From Trachelipus rathkii (taxonomy: Eukaryota; Arthropoda; Malacostraca; Isopoda; Trachelipodidae): a stretch of DNA of 14,545 nt. A program made the translations under genes and the position numbers. The notes beneath the pieces are model-generated. The model ran no database searches and was not told where the DNA came from. It worked only from the letters and a program-made list of their open reading frames with translations. The DNA lies in the NCBI GenBank assembly GCA_015478945.1, contig JABUQX010124277.1, positions 1 through 14,545 of the forward strand. Direction: 5' to 3'. Positions 1 to 10,130 of this stretch are shown in pieces (within the stretch, counting starts at the first letter, position 1; every line of letters begins with the position of its first letter).

Positions 1-260
1 ATTAAATTATAATATATATATATAAATTTAATAATACATTTGAAATAATGATATATATTATTAAATATAATAATTATATTAAATTATAAATTAACAATAT
101 TAATAATATATTAAATTATATATTAATATATTGTATTTAGAGATATTTAATTAATATATATTTAATTAGATATATATAATTATTAAGTAATAAATATTTA
201 AAATATTATCATTATATAGATAAAGATTTTAATAGAAGCGAAATATAATATATAAATTTT
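1..260. repeat. AT-only low-complexity tract
   Basis: This stretch is almost entirely A and T, with alternating TA runs and no reading frame of note. It resembles a degenerate AT microsatellite or AT-rich intergenic DNA. No sequence motif in it suggests a function. Confidence 0.8.
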
Positions 261-3200
261 TATCAGGTTACCTATTAGTATATAGTTAAGTATCATCAAA
301 GGTGTGCTAAATACTCAGGTAGAAAAATTATATGATAAAATATTTTCAAATATATTAATTTCATAAGAGTAAGATTTATAACTTAATTACTGAGGCAATA
401 GCACTCATGGAAAAAACTACGCTCACTCCCCACACGATTTGGGATTTCATCTTAATAACTCTCATTCGTACATATCTATACTCAATATTATAACAATATC
501 TTATTCACAAATTACTTTTACTACTTGTATATCGATTTACACTAGGGGATATTATATTCGTACAGGCTACTATGATTAGCAACTTTATCACTAAATATAT
601 AAAAAAAATAAAATAAACATGGTGCTAATATGACATTCACTCCAGTTATATCGTGAATAATCTAAAGTATATCGGTCAGACTACTAGTATAAAAAGATAT
701 ATACTATGTTTAGGGCGATTTGACTTATTCGGTAAAGACGTATAGAAATAGAAAAAAATTCTGTACTTGTTGAATGCTTATATACGTTCTATATTTATTT
801 TGTGACCAGATGACTATGTTATCTGATGGTGAACAAGCGTGTGTTCATTGCTTGTTAATTGCTACTAATCTCTTTCACTTCTCATCCTTTTTTCATCTAT
901 GAATTTTACTTAACTTACTATTCTTTAATAAATAATCCTGTGTTCACTTAAAATTCTGCTTTTTTAAAAAATGTTATCAGCTGTATGATAAATAGGAAAG
1001 TCAGGGTACACGGCAAAACACAAAAACATTGCAGTAGTATCAGGGAAAGTCAGGGAATAAAAAATTGGTGGATGTGGCTTCAAAAAATTCCTCATGAAAT
1101 TCCAAAATAGTCAGGGAAATTTTAAAAAATTTCAAAACATAATGCAAGTGAGCCAACTAGCATCAGTCAGACGAAGTCAAGATTAGGACCTCAGGGTATC
1201 ATTGACTCTTATACCAGTATGCAATTGATTTTATCAGTGGATGACAGTTCAACTAGAAGTATTATTTTGTATTTGGCTCATGACTATGAGCGGAATATTT
1301 TGTGTTAGGAAACTAATGATACAAGGCATAAGATGTTATGTTGTGATAAGTTAAATGAAAAGGTTGGGAGGATATGATCATTTCCATAATTATCTCTAAA
1401 TTCGTACATGATCTTGGTTTCTTGATCAAAATGTGTATAGGATATTCACATGAATTTAGCACAAGTCTACTGATACAGAGTGTATTGCGTAATTTTGCTC
1501 AACTCTTATAGACCCTATAATTTTTCTCTATCGCTGTTTGAGAAATGCTCCGAGTAAGTAGGTTGTTCCAAATTCATTATACCCTTTATTTGATTGATGT
1601 GAAATTGGATGTATGATGTGGTTTTTAGTACTGAGTATGCTACTCATTATGACTTAATCTCTTTCGTACTCTTTTACACTAATATATTTATGCAATTATG
1701 AATGGTATTTATATAATCGAGAACACTTACTTTCCCTACCAGTTTAGGCTTGACCTATCTCTAAATTTTTTTTTTGAGTGTATTGGTCTATTTTGTCATA
1801 GTTGTGTAGGTTTGAGTTTTCCACACATGAAGTTGTAAAAAGATATTCTGGTGGTCTCAGTTGAATGATTATGAGAGGTCCCTAGGTCTACAGTAATTAA
1901 ATTTATGAATTGATTAAGGTATTGGGTCAGTTTGTACACGGTCATTTATATTATAATATTTTAAAAGTTATGTATCCCATATGACTTCAAAACAAAAAAA
2001 CTAACTCTGGTTTTTTAAGACGACAAGATGGGGTTGGAAAAAGACCGATGCAAACTGAGCGCACACCATCGACATGTGGATGTTAGTTATAGAGTACAAA
2101 GTACAGTATATACGGACTAGAGTGAGCGAAATAAAGAGAGCTGTAAGAAAGCTGAGCAAGAGTTGTCCAATCACAGGTGAAATAGTAGGTTCGCCGGATA
2201 GAGAGCATCCGAATGAGACAAATATTATAATCTTTGCGGAATAACTTATTTATTTATTCACTTGTATGGTTCAAGAGATGATCAACTTATAGCGCGAATT
2301 AAATCTTATCACACGTACTACCTGTATACAGTCCGGGCGAGAGTGCACACGCTATATATACGTAATTATTAAAACATTAAGATAATTTTTTTGAGAATAA
2401 AACACGAAAAGCACTGTCTCTATCCAGAAACGCAAGAGAAAAAGTTTTTAACTTATTACAAAATATTTTTAGTTATTTTAAAAAATCACAATATAATACC
2501 AAAACGTAACGCACATAGCAGAACCTAATGCAGTTAACCAAAACCATAGCAAGAATGGAGAGACTCATTAATCTTAGAGTTAAAGACATACGCTCGCAGC
2601 ATTCATCTCCCGATTATACATATGCCCACAGTGAACATTTATGTTTTCTATATTTTTTATCGAATTTGTTCTAACAATATGAAAATATTAATTACCAAAT
2701 TATTAGTGAATAGCAGTTATTGGTGGGTTGTTTTCTCATCATTGATGTGATACAAATACCTCTCACAATGAAAAGATGGGTTGATTGTTGAAATTTACAA
2801 ACTTGTGTACGTATCTCAACAGCGCTGAGAAACAACAAACTTCAAAATTCGCAAACATGCGTACCTCTGTCTTAATTGAGTTTTAATTGGACATCATCTA
2901 TTATGCGCTATTATCAAAGTTGAAGTTCATTTTCAAATAATTCTGGAAGTTGATCACCCACGTCCCCGACTTCTTGTACAATGACCTAAAATTGATCACA
3001 AACATAGGAGGGTTTGTCTTACGGGAAAAATTGAAAATTCCTTGAAAGAAAATGATTACAGAGCATGAATTTAAAAATATGACATGTTTCCACATAGAGA
3101 AATAAATATACACCTTCTTAAATTATATTCCTTTTCTTTTTTTTGACAATAAAGTTTTTAGAATTTGATTTCGATAATTACAAGTTTATTATGGGTTATT

Positions 3201-4343
3201 ATTTATCTTCTGATAGTAGAGATGTCAACAATCGGGCTGAAAAATACGAGGGATCAATGTATATATGAATAAGCTTCAATTGTTTTAAGGGGACAATAGA
3301 GAGAAGGAAGGAAAGATGGGAGATGAGAAGGGCGTATGGCAGCCCTACTAGAGCCAAATAATATAAATCGGATCCTCTCGCCTGTGCGATTATAATTGTG
3401 GAGAAAAAACCAGAAAATTTCATCTATTATGAAAAATTTATAATGATTTTCATCAAGATAAAGTTTATATTCTAAAGAGGAGAGAAGCGAGAAAATTAGT
3501 CTCATCCTCTCAAGAAATTTATTTTCCATTGAGAGATTGTGGCGTGCATTTTTCTGGTACTCCGCGAATTGAAGAGATCCATGTATATATTAATGTTTAT
3601 TAATCACTTCCGAGGTAAGCATTCGAGTCTTATTGATCACGCCGAGATTTAAGTAGTTACGTATTTCAGTAGAGAATTTAAGTAAATGACCAACGATGCT
3701 CACTACGATATAGGTATCAGACCCGTTGAAGATCAGTCATTGGAAACACCTCCATTTTAGAAAGGAAGACAAAGATTAGGTCCGAACATACCAATCAGTT
3801 TTGCATGATTTCAGAATAGAGTATCATTTCTCTAATGTGACACTCACTCCCTCTGAATTATAAAATTCAAAAATAAAGGAATTTTTGCAATGCTGTTAAT
3901 TCTTTTCTAAGAGTAACTTGGATATCAGTTTATTTTATGTTGTCACTATAGCGCGCTATGTGTATTGGTATAGCTTACACTGCAGATGAAGCCGCTGTTA
4001 TCATTTCATCTGGAAAGTAAAAGCAATTGATGGCAATCAATGTTATGTGGAATCTATAGGGGTGGTGCAGAATTAAGTTTGACGTAATTTACATCGATCA
4101 ATAATTAAGTGCTACCAGATGGAAAGTCAGAGAGAGAGATCAATTTATTTCGGCTTTGTACAACTGAAAGCGCTTGAGCGGCAAAATAAACAATGCGAAA
4201 AGCGACCACATTTGCCGCTAGGCATGTGATTGTCACGGGATAGGGAGAGGCTCTCCTGAGATATACTGGATTTTTCCCGTAGATATATGCGTTTGGGTTG
4301 GCTTTGGTGTTTTACAATAGAGAATGTTTATATTAACGATGTC
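261..4343. other. AT-rich intergenic DNA, no gene recognised
   Basis: I see no supported gene here. The frames are short and interrupted, and the few ORFs of 60-90 codons (2901-3113, 3199-3423 and 3254-3529, all minus) have AT-driven composition and no recognisable motif. A purine-rich strip lies at about 3286-3335. A cluster of TCAGGG motifs at 1000-1120 is listed separately. Small exons of an intron-rich host gene cannot be excluded by eye. Confidence 0.6.
1000..1120. repeat. Cluster of TCAGGG motifs, dispersed repeat candidate
   Basis: The hexamer TCAGGG occurs four times (near 1001, 1040, 1050 and 1111), usually followed by AAA and separated by A/T-rich spacers. The same motif recurs at 5935 and 5984. 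Recurrence in two places 5 kb apart suggests copies of a degenerate dispersed repeat, but no terminal repeats or target-site duplications are visible. Confidence 0.4.
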
Positions 4344-4736
4344 TTAGCAAAGAAGGAGGTTGCCCAAACAATAATTGCAGAAAAGTATAAAAAAGCATTG
4401 TTCCCTTTCATTGCTCTTCTTCACACAAACTAAATCTAGTAGTAAATGAATTTGAACACAATACCAAAAATCCGCAATACTGGTGGGAACTATAAAGGAC
4501 ATTATAACGTTTTTCGCGAGTCGGTCCTTGACAAGAAAATTAATGCCAAATCCCAAAACCTGTGCCAAACCAGATGGTCTGAACAACGAAGCAATAGATG
4601 CAATCGTGTTTAAGAAGAGACACTTTGTACTGAGTAAGGTGGGAATGATTTCTGCAAGAGAGAGCAGCAATATAGGAGACTGATTTCTTTTCCTCGCATT
4701 AGTGAAGGCAAATAGCCGGCCACACAATGACTGCAT
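4344..4736 (-). other. Unidentified 130-codon ORF, doubtful gene
   Basis: This is the longest frame in the left half. It encodes a hydrophobic protein rich in Leu, Ile, Ser and Phe with no motif I recognise. The plus strand is also open inside it (4483-4683, 66 codons, starting MGTIKDIITF). Both-strand openness in otherwise frame-poor DNA suggests either a fragment of an old transposable element or chance. No neighbouring gene gives context. I do not assign a function and consider it more likely repeat-derived than a host gene. Confidence 0.25.
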
Positions 4737-6307
4737 AAAAGGCGCTTTTTTTAATATTTTCAGAGTACGATATGCGAAACAGTATGGTCTAACATTCAGC
4801 GAACAGAAATTCGCTATATGATCACCCTTCCGTCTAATTCATCATGTGCTATCCACTCAATTGATAAGCGTGACAAATTTGAGAAGATACTGGCCCCATA
4901 GGAGATATGAAGAACACAGTCTGCAAAGAGTCTAAAAACACGAACCAAGCTAGACGCGAAAGTAAGGAGAAGATTTAGAAGGCAGTATGAGTAGAGAGAA
5001 TCTCCAATCCAAAAGAACCAGATAAATTTAGATATCACGTCAAACAGATCCTTATAAACTTGCAGAGCGACAGCGAGAAAATGTTGCAACTAGGCGGGAG
5101 GAGTATATACGAGGTGTGTATTCAGGTAAAACGCTCATATCACATGCACTCACGGCAAGAGAATGTGTATACAGAATATATATACATACAGAGAAGGAGA
5201 GAAGAAGAATAGTGTATTTAACCGTATGAGCACTTTATCAATTCCCACCATTTATTATAGACTTTTGTCCGACTCACGAGTGCAAGGGAACATACTGGGA
5301 CTTTGCAGTAGTCTGAATATATCCATCACCTAGTCCAGTATTGGAGAATGTTTTATGTTTTGTGAAGTTAATTTAGTCCCTTTTTGTTATAATTATGGAT
5401 CCAGGTAGCGTGTTTACTTTTTGGGAAAAAATAAAACAGAGGACTGTGCGTTGGACGGGCTATGAGGAGGTAATACATGATCCGTCCGGTCAGCAGGCAT
5501 CGCTAGAGTATACAAACAGCAACATAAACCTCCAGACAATCAATATTTTCTTAACCTATCACTGCGCACGCATCTGGAGGAGAAGATACGTTTACCAGTA
5601 ATATAGTACAATGTTCCCATAGATGCTCGCTGTAGGATTATTATGAGTATGAAGCCAATCTCGTATGCTTATGAGATGTGACCGGTCATTCATACTATGA
5701 AAATACAGTAATAGAATATTTTATCCTAGCCTTTATCGGCGAAAAGAGGTACCAGTAGAGACGAGACATATATCTACAACCTTTCCTGACATGCTTACTA
5801 CACTTACTAGTTTTTCATATACAAGACAATTCGATGCAGTTAAAGGAAACAGCAGCTTCATTTTATAAGTTTTAATATCCACTTAGAAGCGCCATAGAAG
5901 AGTAGAGCTCCAGAACTTTGGTTACATGCTTGAGTCAGGGAAAAATTTGCAAAATTTGTGGAGGAAGGTATGTGAGGGAAAAGTCAGGGAAAATCACAAA
6001 TTCAAGATACATCATAGGTAGATGTGAGAACCGCGTAAGACTAAATCCAGACATTCTTCCATGTTTGTTCTCCTTCTCTTTTCCTCTCCAGAAGTTTGCA
6101 TATGTCTCTATCTAAGAGTGATAGAGCGATGGGAGGACTGAGCTGAAGCATTTCGCATATGTCAATCGCGAGAGGCCCGCGTCCTTTTGGAGTGAGCGCT
6201 GATGTTCTCGATACATGAAGGCGCTTTGATCCTCTTCTCAACTCTACTCTCTATGTCTTGAATCCACTAATACTTTTATGCATCGATGCTGGACAGCGAC
6301 GCATTAA
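4737..6307. other. Intergenic DNA, no gene recognised
   Basis: Frames here are short: 4814-5089 minus (91 codons, hydrophobic), 5395-5601 plus (68 codons), and 5918-6115 plus with 6041-6241 minus overlapping each other. None carries a motif I know or continues into a neighbour. TCAGGG motifs recur at 5934-5990. The retrotransposon fragment begins just downstream and this stretch may hold older unrecognisable pieces of it. Confidence 0.5.
5934..5990. repeat. TCAGGG motif pair, second site
   Basis: Two copies of GTCAGGGAAA lie at 5934 and 5983, with a variant GTGAGGGAAAA just before the second. They match the core repeated at 1000-1120. This is a possible second copy of the same dispersed repeat, with low confidence. 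Confidence 0.35.
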
Positions 6308-6955
6308 ATGATGCCAGAAACAATGCCGCGAAAGGATAGTCGCTCTGATTCATCTAACTACTGCCCTATAACTCTAACTAGTATAACAACTAAAATCTTT
6401 GAAACTCTTCTTAACTTATTTTCTGGGGCATCTGGATGTTTACTCACTGTCTTTCCCGAATCATCAGTAGTGGCTTTGTTCCGGACGCCTCTGAAATCAA
6501 CTGGTAGGACATACGTGCTCACTTTTTAACTGAATTTACGGTCTTCTGCCCTTAGGAGCTATGGGGAGTCTTGTGTGGTGGCGCTCAACATATCAAAAGC
6601 TTTTGATCGGGTATAGCGTACGTCACTACTCTCTAAGCTCCTTTTCTTTAGTTTCCTCCTTCTCTTTGCTCACTCTTGTCAAGTTTCTCTCTAGATTCGT
6701 TAAATATCAGCACTCCGCTGAATGGGAATTCTTACCTTTCCTGTTAATTGGTGGGTGTTCGCAAGGTTCTGTTATTCTCCAACTTTATTCATACTTTTCA
6801 TCAACTATCTAATTAGCTGTACTTCTAACTTTGTTCACTCTTATGCCGATGACTCAACTCTCAATTCTTTCACTAATTTCAATTCTGTTTTCCCCTCTTT
6901 TGCATCTAGAGTTGCCGGTTTCGACTTCAACTTTACGAATTCTATTCTTGCGATA
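6308..6955 (+). pseudogene. Non-LTR retrotransposon reverse transcriptase fragment (Jockey-like), broken
   Basis: Successive frames match the order of conserved blocks of a non-LTR reverse transcriptase. First comes SSNYCPITLTSITTKIFETL (near 6347-6410), the usual 'NYRPI.L....K.FE' block. Then YGESCVVALNISKAFDRV (from about 6560), which is catalytic motif A with the first Asp replaced by Asn and a TAG directly after it. Next is a corrupted 'GVPQGSVLSPTLF' block (about 6745-6810). Last is SYADDSTL (about 6839-6862), the motif C box with both aspartates kept. These lie in at least two frames, so the enzyme is inactive. Endonuclease, thumb and 3' end are absent. In a working element the enzyme copies its own RNA at a nicked target site. 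The fragment stops where the composition changes near 6955. The family call is firm, the subfamily is not. Confidence 0.88.
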
Positions 6956-7658
6956 CTGTGATATGGATTTTTCCCCTGTTTGGCCACTGTTGGTCGTTAT
7001 TCGAATATTTAGCAACGACATCAGTTTCGTCGTTGTTTTTTCCGAAATCGTATTTATATTCGCGTTTAATAGTTTCAATATCATTAGAGTTTAAATTTTT
7101 GGCTTTTTTAAGCGCAGAAAGTAACGTTCTGGAAATTCCCAATTCCTCGGTATCGTTTGTTTCATCTTCCCTTTCCTCCGTCCCGTCCTGTTCTTTATAT
7201 TCTTCCTCATCTTCTTCCGAGTTTTCTGATCTGTTTTCTGATTGAATTTTATCGCTCAACAAAAGATTATTTTCGTTAGAAAGATCACTTTTTTCGTCGA
7301 TTTCGCAGTCTGGAGAATATACCTCTTGATAAGGACTACTTTTATTTTTGTACGAGTCGGAAGCAATGTCAACAAATCTATTTCCTATTTTATATGCGTC
7401 TTTTTTTCCATAGTTTTGGGAATTAACATCATCATCTTTTAATAAAAAATCAGATCGATGTTCGTCTATTGCTGGCGCGACGTTATTTTTAAAAACGGGC
7501 TTTTTCGGAGTTTGGTATACTTTTAATTTTTCATCGTTACCAGGCGTGTTAGAAAAATGAGACTGATCATTTTTACGTTTCTTCATTTGAAAAAGGTTTT
7601 CCCCTCCAAACACATCCATAAATATTTCGTCTGAAGATAAATTTTCGAATCTCTCCAT
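6942..7658 (-). CDS. Acidic low-complexity ORF of unknown function, uninterrupted
   Basis: This is an open frame of 238 codons starting MERFENLSSDEIFMDVFGGE. It has a basic patch (KKRK near residue 27), then a long hydrophilic, probably disordered middle, an acidic run of Glu and Asp (about residues 148-170), and a short mixed tail (LLSALKKAKN near 180). No signal peptide or membrane segment is seen. The start is supported by its position 122 bp from the divergent Fic relic. The C-terminus runs straight into the retrotransposon junction, so the last dozen residues and the stop may be foreign and the native protein longer. Acidic disordered proteins of this type are common in large DNA viruses, but I recognise no family. 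It lacks frame damage, unlike the adjacent Fic gene. Confidence 0.6.
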   Translation of the reverse strand: MERFENLSSDEIFMDVFGGENLFQMKKRKNDQSHFSNTPGNDEKLKVYQTPKKPVFKNNVAPAIDEHRSDFLLKDDDVNSQNYGKKDAYKIGNRFVDIASDSYKNKSSPYQEVYSPDCEIDEKSDLSNENNLLLSDKIQSENRSENSEEDEEEYKEQDGTEEREDETNDTEELGISRTLLSALKKAKNLNSNDIETIKREYKYDFGKNNDETDVVAKYSNNDQQWPNRGKIHITVSQE

Positions 7659-7780
7659 TTTAGAAGGTTTGGGAAGAAAAAAAATAAAATTAAGGTAGAA
7701 TTTACAATTTTTTTTAAGAAAAATAAAATATATTTATTATCACAAATTTTTTTTTAAAATATAAGGATAACGTGATAAGG
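7659..7780. promoter_or_regulatory. Divergent intergenic spacer, probable shared promoter region
   Basis: This 122-bp A/T-rich spacer lies between two outward-facing reading frames. It contains long T and A runs and TATTTATTAT-like stretches that could serve as TATA-type elements in either direction. No motif is diagnostic of a known viral early or late promoter. The call rests on gene orientation only. Confidence 0.4.
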
Positions 7781-8986
7781 ATGATGATTAATCACGAAGG
7801 CGTGAGAAACGAAATAACGAAAACGACAAGGTCCGTAAATCTTGGAAAACCTGAAACGCATAAAAATAACTCTAATATTAGGAAAGACGACAAAATGGAA
7901 AAATATAAACCCGAAAGATTGCTCGAAATGCTTTTTAATGCGCGAAATCACGGACCCTCCTCCGTGGGTATCGCGCGTCGCATCACATTTCCCAAAACTT
8001 TCAAAAATGTAGGATATTATCGTTCTGTTTTAAATCGAATTGCCATTTTAAATAAGCTCATAACACTCTCTTGTCGCAAAAAACTCTGTGCGAAATCTGC
8101 CTTGCCGAAAAAATGAAAATATCCGTTTCAATCTTCATTTCAAAAATATCGGTTGAAAACGTAAGAACAAAAATTATCAACTTACCGAAAGAAGCTTTTG
8201 CGAAAGGAGAAAAGAGGGGGAAAAAGGTCTACCCGCTGCTGTCTCTGAGCACTCTATTGATTTGTGGGGAGTTAACGAGGTGCTACGGACTATAAAAATC
8301 AACAGCGACGAAGCGATAGAGGATCCATCTGCAAACCACTATGTTAGTAACATTTTAGTATTAATAAATGCTATGCGGCGTCGAAGGCATTTAGAAAAAA
8401 TGATATTGGTCACGATAATGGTGTTGCTAGACGCGAAAGAAGAATCGCATTCAGACACCCAATCTCGTATTAATGTTATTAAACTGTCGAAAAAGAAAAA
8501 CTCGGGCGTTTTTCGACCGAGAGAAGGTTTGCGGGAACGGATCACGAATACCCGCGGTTTAGCTCCGAAGAAGAGGCGTACCGAGAACTTCTAAAAATAA
8601 CCGACCGGTATAACGAAACTATTGATTACATTAAGGAAAGCGCCTCTCTCGATTCTGCTAAAAAGTTTACTCTGTATTTCAAGTGCGCCGCTTGGATTTT
8701 ACACAGATTTGTGGCCCTCCATCCCTTCGCAGACGGAAATGGGAGAATGTGTCGACTACTCGCTAGCCATTGCCTTTATTTGATCTGCCCATTCCCGTGT
8801 CCTATTTATAATATACGAGCACCGAAAACGCGAGATACCTACTTAAGTGCTGTGATGGAGGCGGAAAAATCGTTAGCGGGGCTCGGCCTTTTAACCGCTT
8901 TACTAATCGAAAGCGCCTGGGATTCTTTTAAATACGTTTTTAAATTAATGGAGCAAGAAAAAAATAAAAAAAATTATAAAGGCTAA
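7781..8986 (+). pseudogene. Fic-domain (AMPylase-type) protein gene, frameshifted
   Basis: Fic enzymes transfer AMP, or another nucleotide or phosphate group, to hydroxyls of target proteins. The signature is HxFx(D/E)GN(G/K)R. It is intact here at 8720-8746 as HPFADGNGR, with the expected helices around it (AAWILHRFVAL before, MCRLLASHCLYL after) and a flap-like stretch upstream (SGVFRP, then FAGTDHEYPRF, 8502-8563). Coding signal passes through frame 2 (7781 to about 8080), frame 1 (to about 8222), frame 3 (to about 8522) and frame 2 again to the stop at 8984. Two of the three shifts fall at or near homopolymers (A runs near 8077 or 8107; G5A5 at 8215-8225). Ancestral length was about 400 codons. 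A degenerate SDEAIED may be a relic of the inhibitory helix motif, but its spacing does not fit well. The start is ATG 7781 or 7784. Fic is common in bacteria and single-copy in animals, so a viral or transferred origin is an inference from context. Confidence 0.82.
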
Positions 8987-9013
8987 TAATGACAGGATCA
9001 AATGAGAGGAATA

Positions 9014-9144
9014 AGTAAATTGTAACACCAATTTTAAATAAAATTTGATTTAAAGTTATTTTTTTAACCTTTTTTTTTAGTAAATTGTCACACCAATTTT
9101 AAATAAAATTTGATTTAAAAATATTTTTTTAACCTTTTTTTTTA
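9014..9144. repeat. 65-bp direct tandem duplication behind the Fic relic
   Basis: Two nearly identical 65-bp units begin at 9014 and 9079 with AGTAAATTGT(A/C)ACACCAATT and end in a T run. They differ at only a few positions. Each carries AATAAA on the plus strand (9037 and 9102), a candidate polyadenylation signal for the Fic gene that stops at 8986. The few mismatches imply a recent duplication compared with the decay of the gene. Confidence 0.85.
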
Positions 9145-9154
9145 TTTTTATACA

Positions 9155-9156
<2 letters not shown>

Positions 9157-9188
<32 letters not shown>
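9157..9188. repeat. (AT)n dinucleotide microsatellite
   Basis: About sixteen uninterrupted AT repeats follow the duplicated 65-bp units. This is a simple repeat typical of eukaryotic nuclear DNA and prone to length change. Confidence 0.95.
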
Positions 9189-9190
<2 letters not shown>

Positions 9191-9266
9191 ATTGTTTTCA
9201 TTCAGCACTTCATTTGAAGTCGTCTTTCTCGAAAAACGGTTGTAAATAATTTCACTTTTAACAAAA

Positions 9267-9543
9267 ATGGAGGACGATAATATTCGAAAGCCAGAAATCG
9301 GCAAACGGCGTCTAGAAACCAGTGGAATCTTGCAAGGTTTAAAATCACACAAACCAAGTGACGGTTCAGAAAACTCTTCTTTCCCGTCTGATGGGGACGA
9401 GGGGCCCGCAACAGGCCGTTTCCATGAAGCGAGACAAGGGCGGTGTTAGCAAAATAACTCTTTGTGAATTCAGAAAAAATCGAAAATTTTCACGCGAGAA
9501 AACTTCGTCAGCAAAGAAAAGAAGAAACGAACAAAGCTTATGA
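9267..9543 (+). pseudogene. Small basic protein gene with one frameshift, unknown function
   Basis: The frame opens with ATG at 9267 (MEDDNIRKPEIGKRRLE). It stays coding-like to about 9405, then moves by one base to the frame that ends at 9541 with the basic tail REKTSSAKKRRNEQSL. The shift lies around GACGAGGGGCCCGC (about 9398-9411), a G/C run. The product would be about 91 residues, rich in Lys, Arg, Ser and Gly, with a nuclear-localisation-like KKRR near the end and no membrane segment. It follows the Fic relic in the same orientation after a 280-bp repeat-rich spacer. I recognise no family. A DNA-binding or packaging role would be compatible with the basic charge but is speculation. Confidence 0.45.
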
Positions 9544-10130
9544 GGTAAATATTCAAATGCACACGGGTTTCTATCTATATATTATTACTCTCATCTAGTA
9601 TATATATATAATAAACGTATAGTACTTAATATATATAATAAATATATATATACTAATATATATAGTATATATATCATACTACTATATATAATACCTATAA
9701 GTATATTCTTAATAACTATCTTCATTGAAATAGAGAAAAAATAGAAGCACGAAGAATCATATAAATAGCAGTAAGAGCAACGACTCGTGTTAACCGGAAG
9801 AGAAAGTCTTAAAAGAAGGCAATACTCAGACGATCCAATAAAAATAGAAATTTCATCTTAGTCGTTTATCATTAAAAATTAAGCTTCCTTTGACTCAAAA
9901 ATTATTAAAAATAATATATTCAAAATATTTTGACTGCGATGTATAAACAATATCCTCATAGGAATTAATGAAACTTATCAACTTCATATTTATTTAGTGT
10001 ACAATTTCCTTCGAGTTATTTCACGCACGAGACCGCTAATCATAAAAAGAATAATACATAGTATTACATAAAATGACGTTTGATATCATCATGGTCTCCA
10101 CCTCCAATGATAACTATTTCCCAACGATAG
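9544..10130. other. AT-rich spacer without recognisable gene
   Basis: The first part (about 9595-9710) is a near-palindromic mixture of TATATA and TAGTAT runs. The rest is A/T-rich with no frame I can support on either strand. At under 600 bp it is the longest empty stretch in the right half. Confidence 0.6.

Noticed and set aside
6308..6955. Functional reverse transcriptase
   Set aside because: Motif A has Asn for the first Asp with a stop next to it, and conserved blocks lie in different frames.
6958..7442. Plus-strand ORFs opposite the acidic gene (95 and 66 codons)
   Set aside because: The Ser/Phe/Ile runs are the complement of the Glu/Asp/Lys codons of the minus-strand ORF.
8720..8746. 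Assignment of the Fic gene to a bacterial contaminant
   Set aside because: No ribosome-binding-site pattern or bacterial operon; the surroundings carry AATAAA signals, long AT microsatellites and a eukaryotic retrotransposon nearby.
9595..9710. Viral origin of replication or telomere-like palindrome
   Set aside because: The dyads are only what alternating TA sequence produces by chance; there is no conserved unit.
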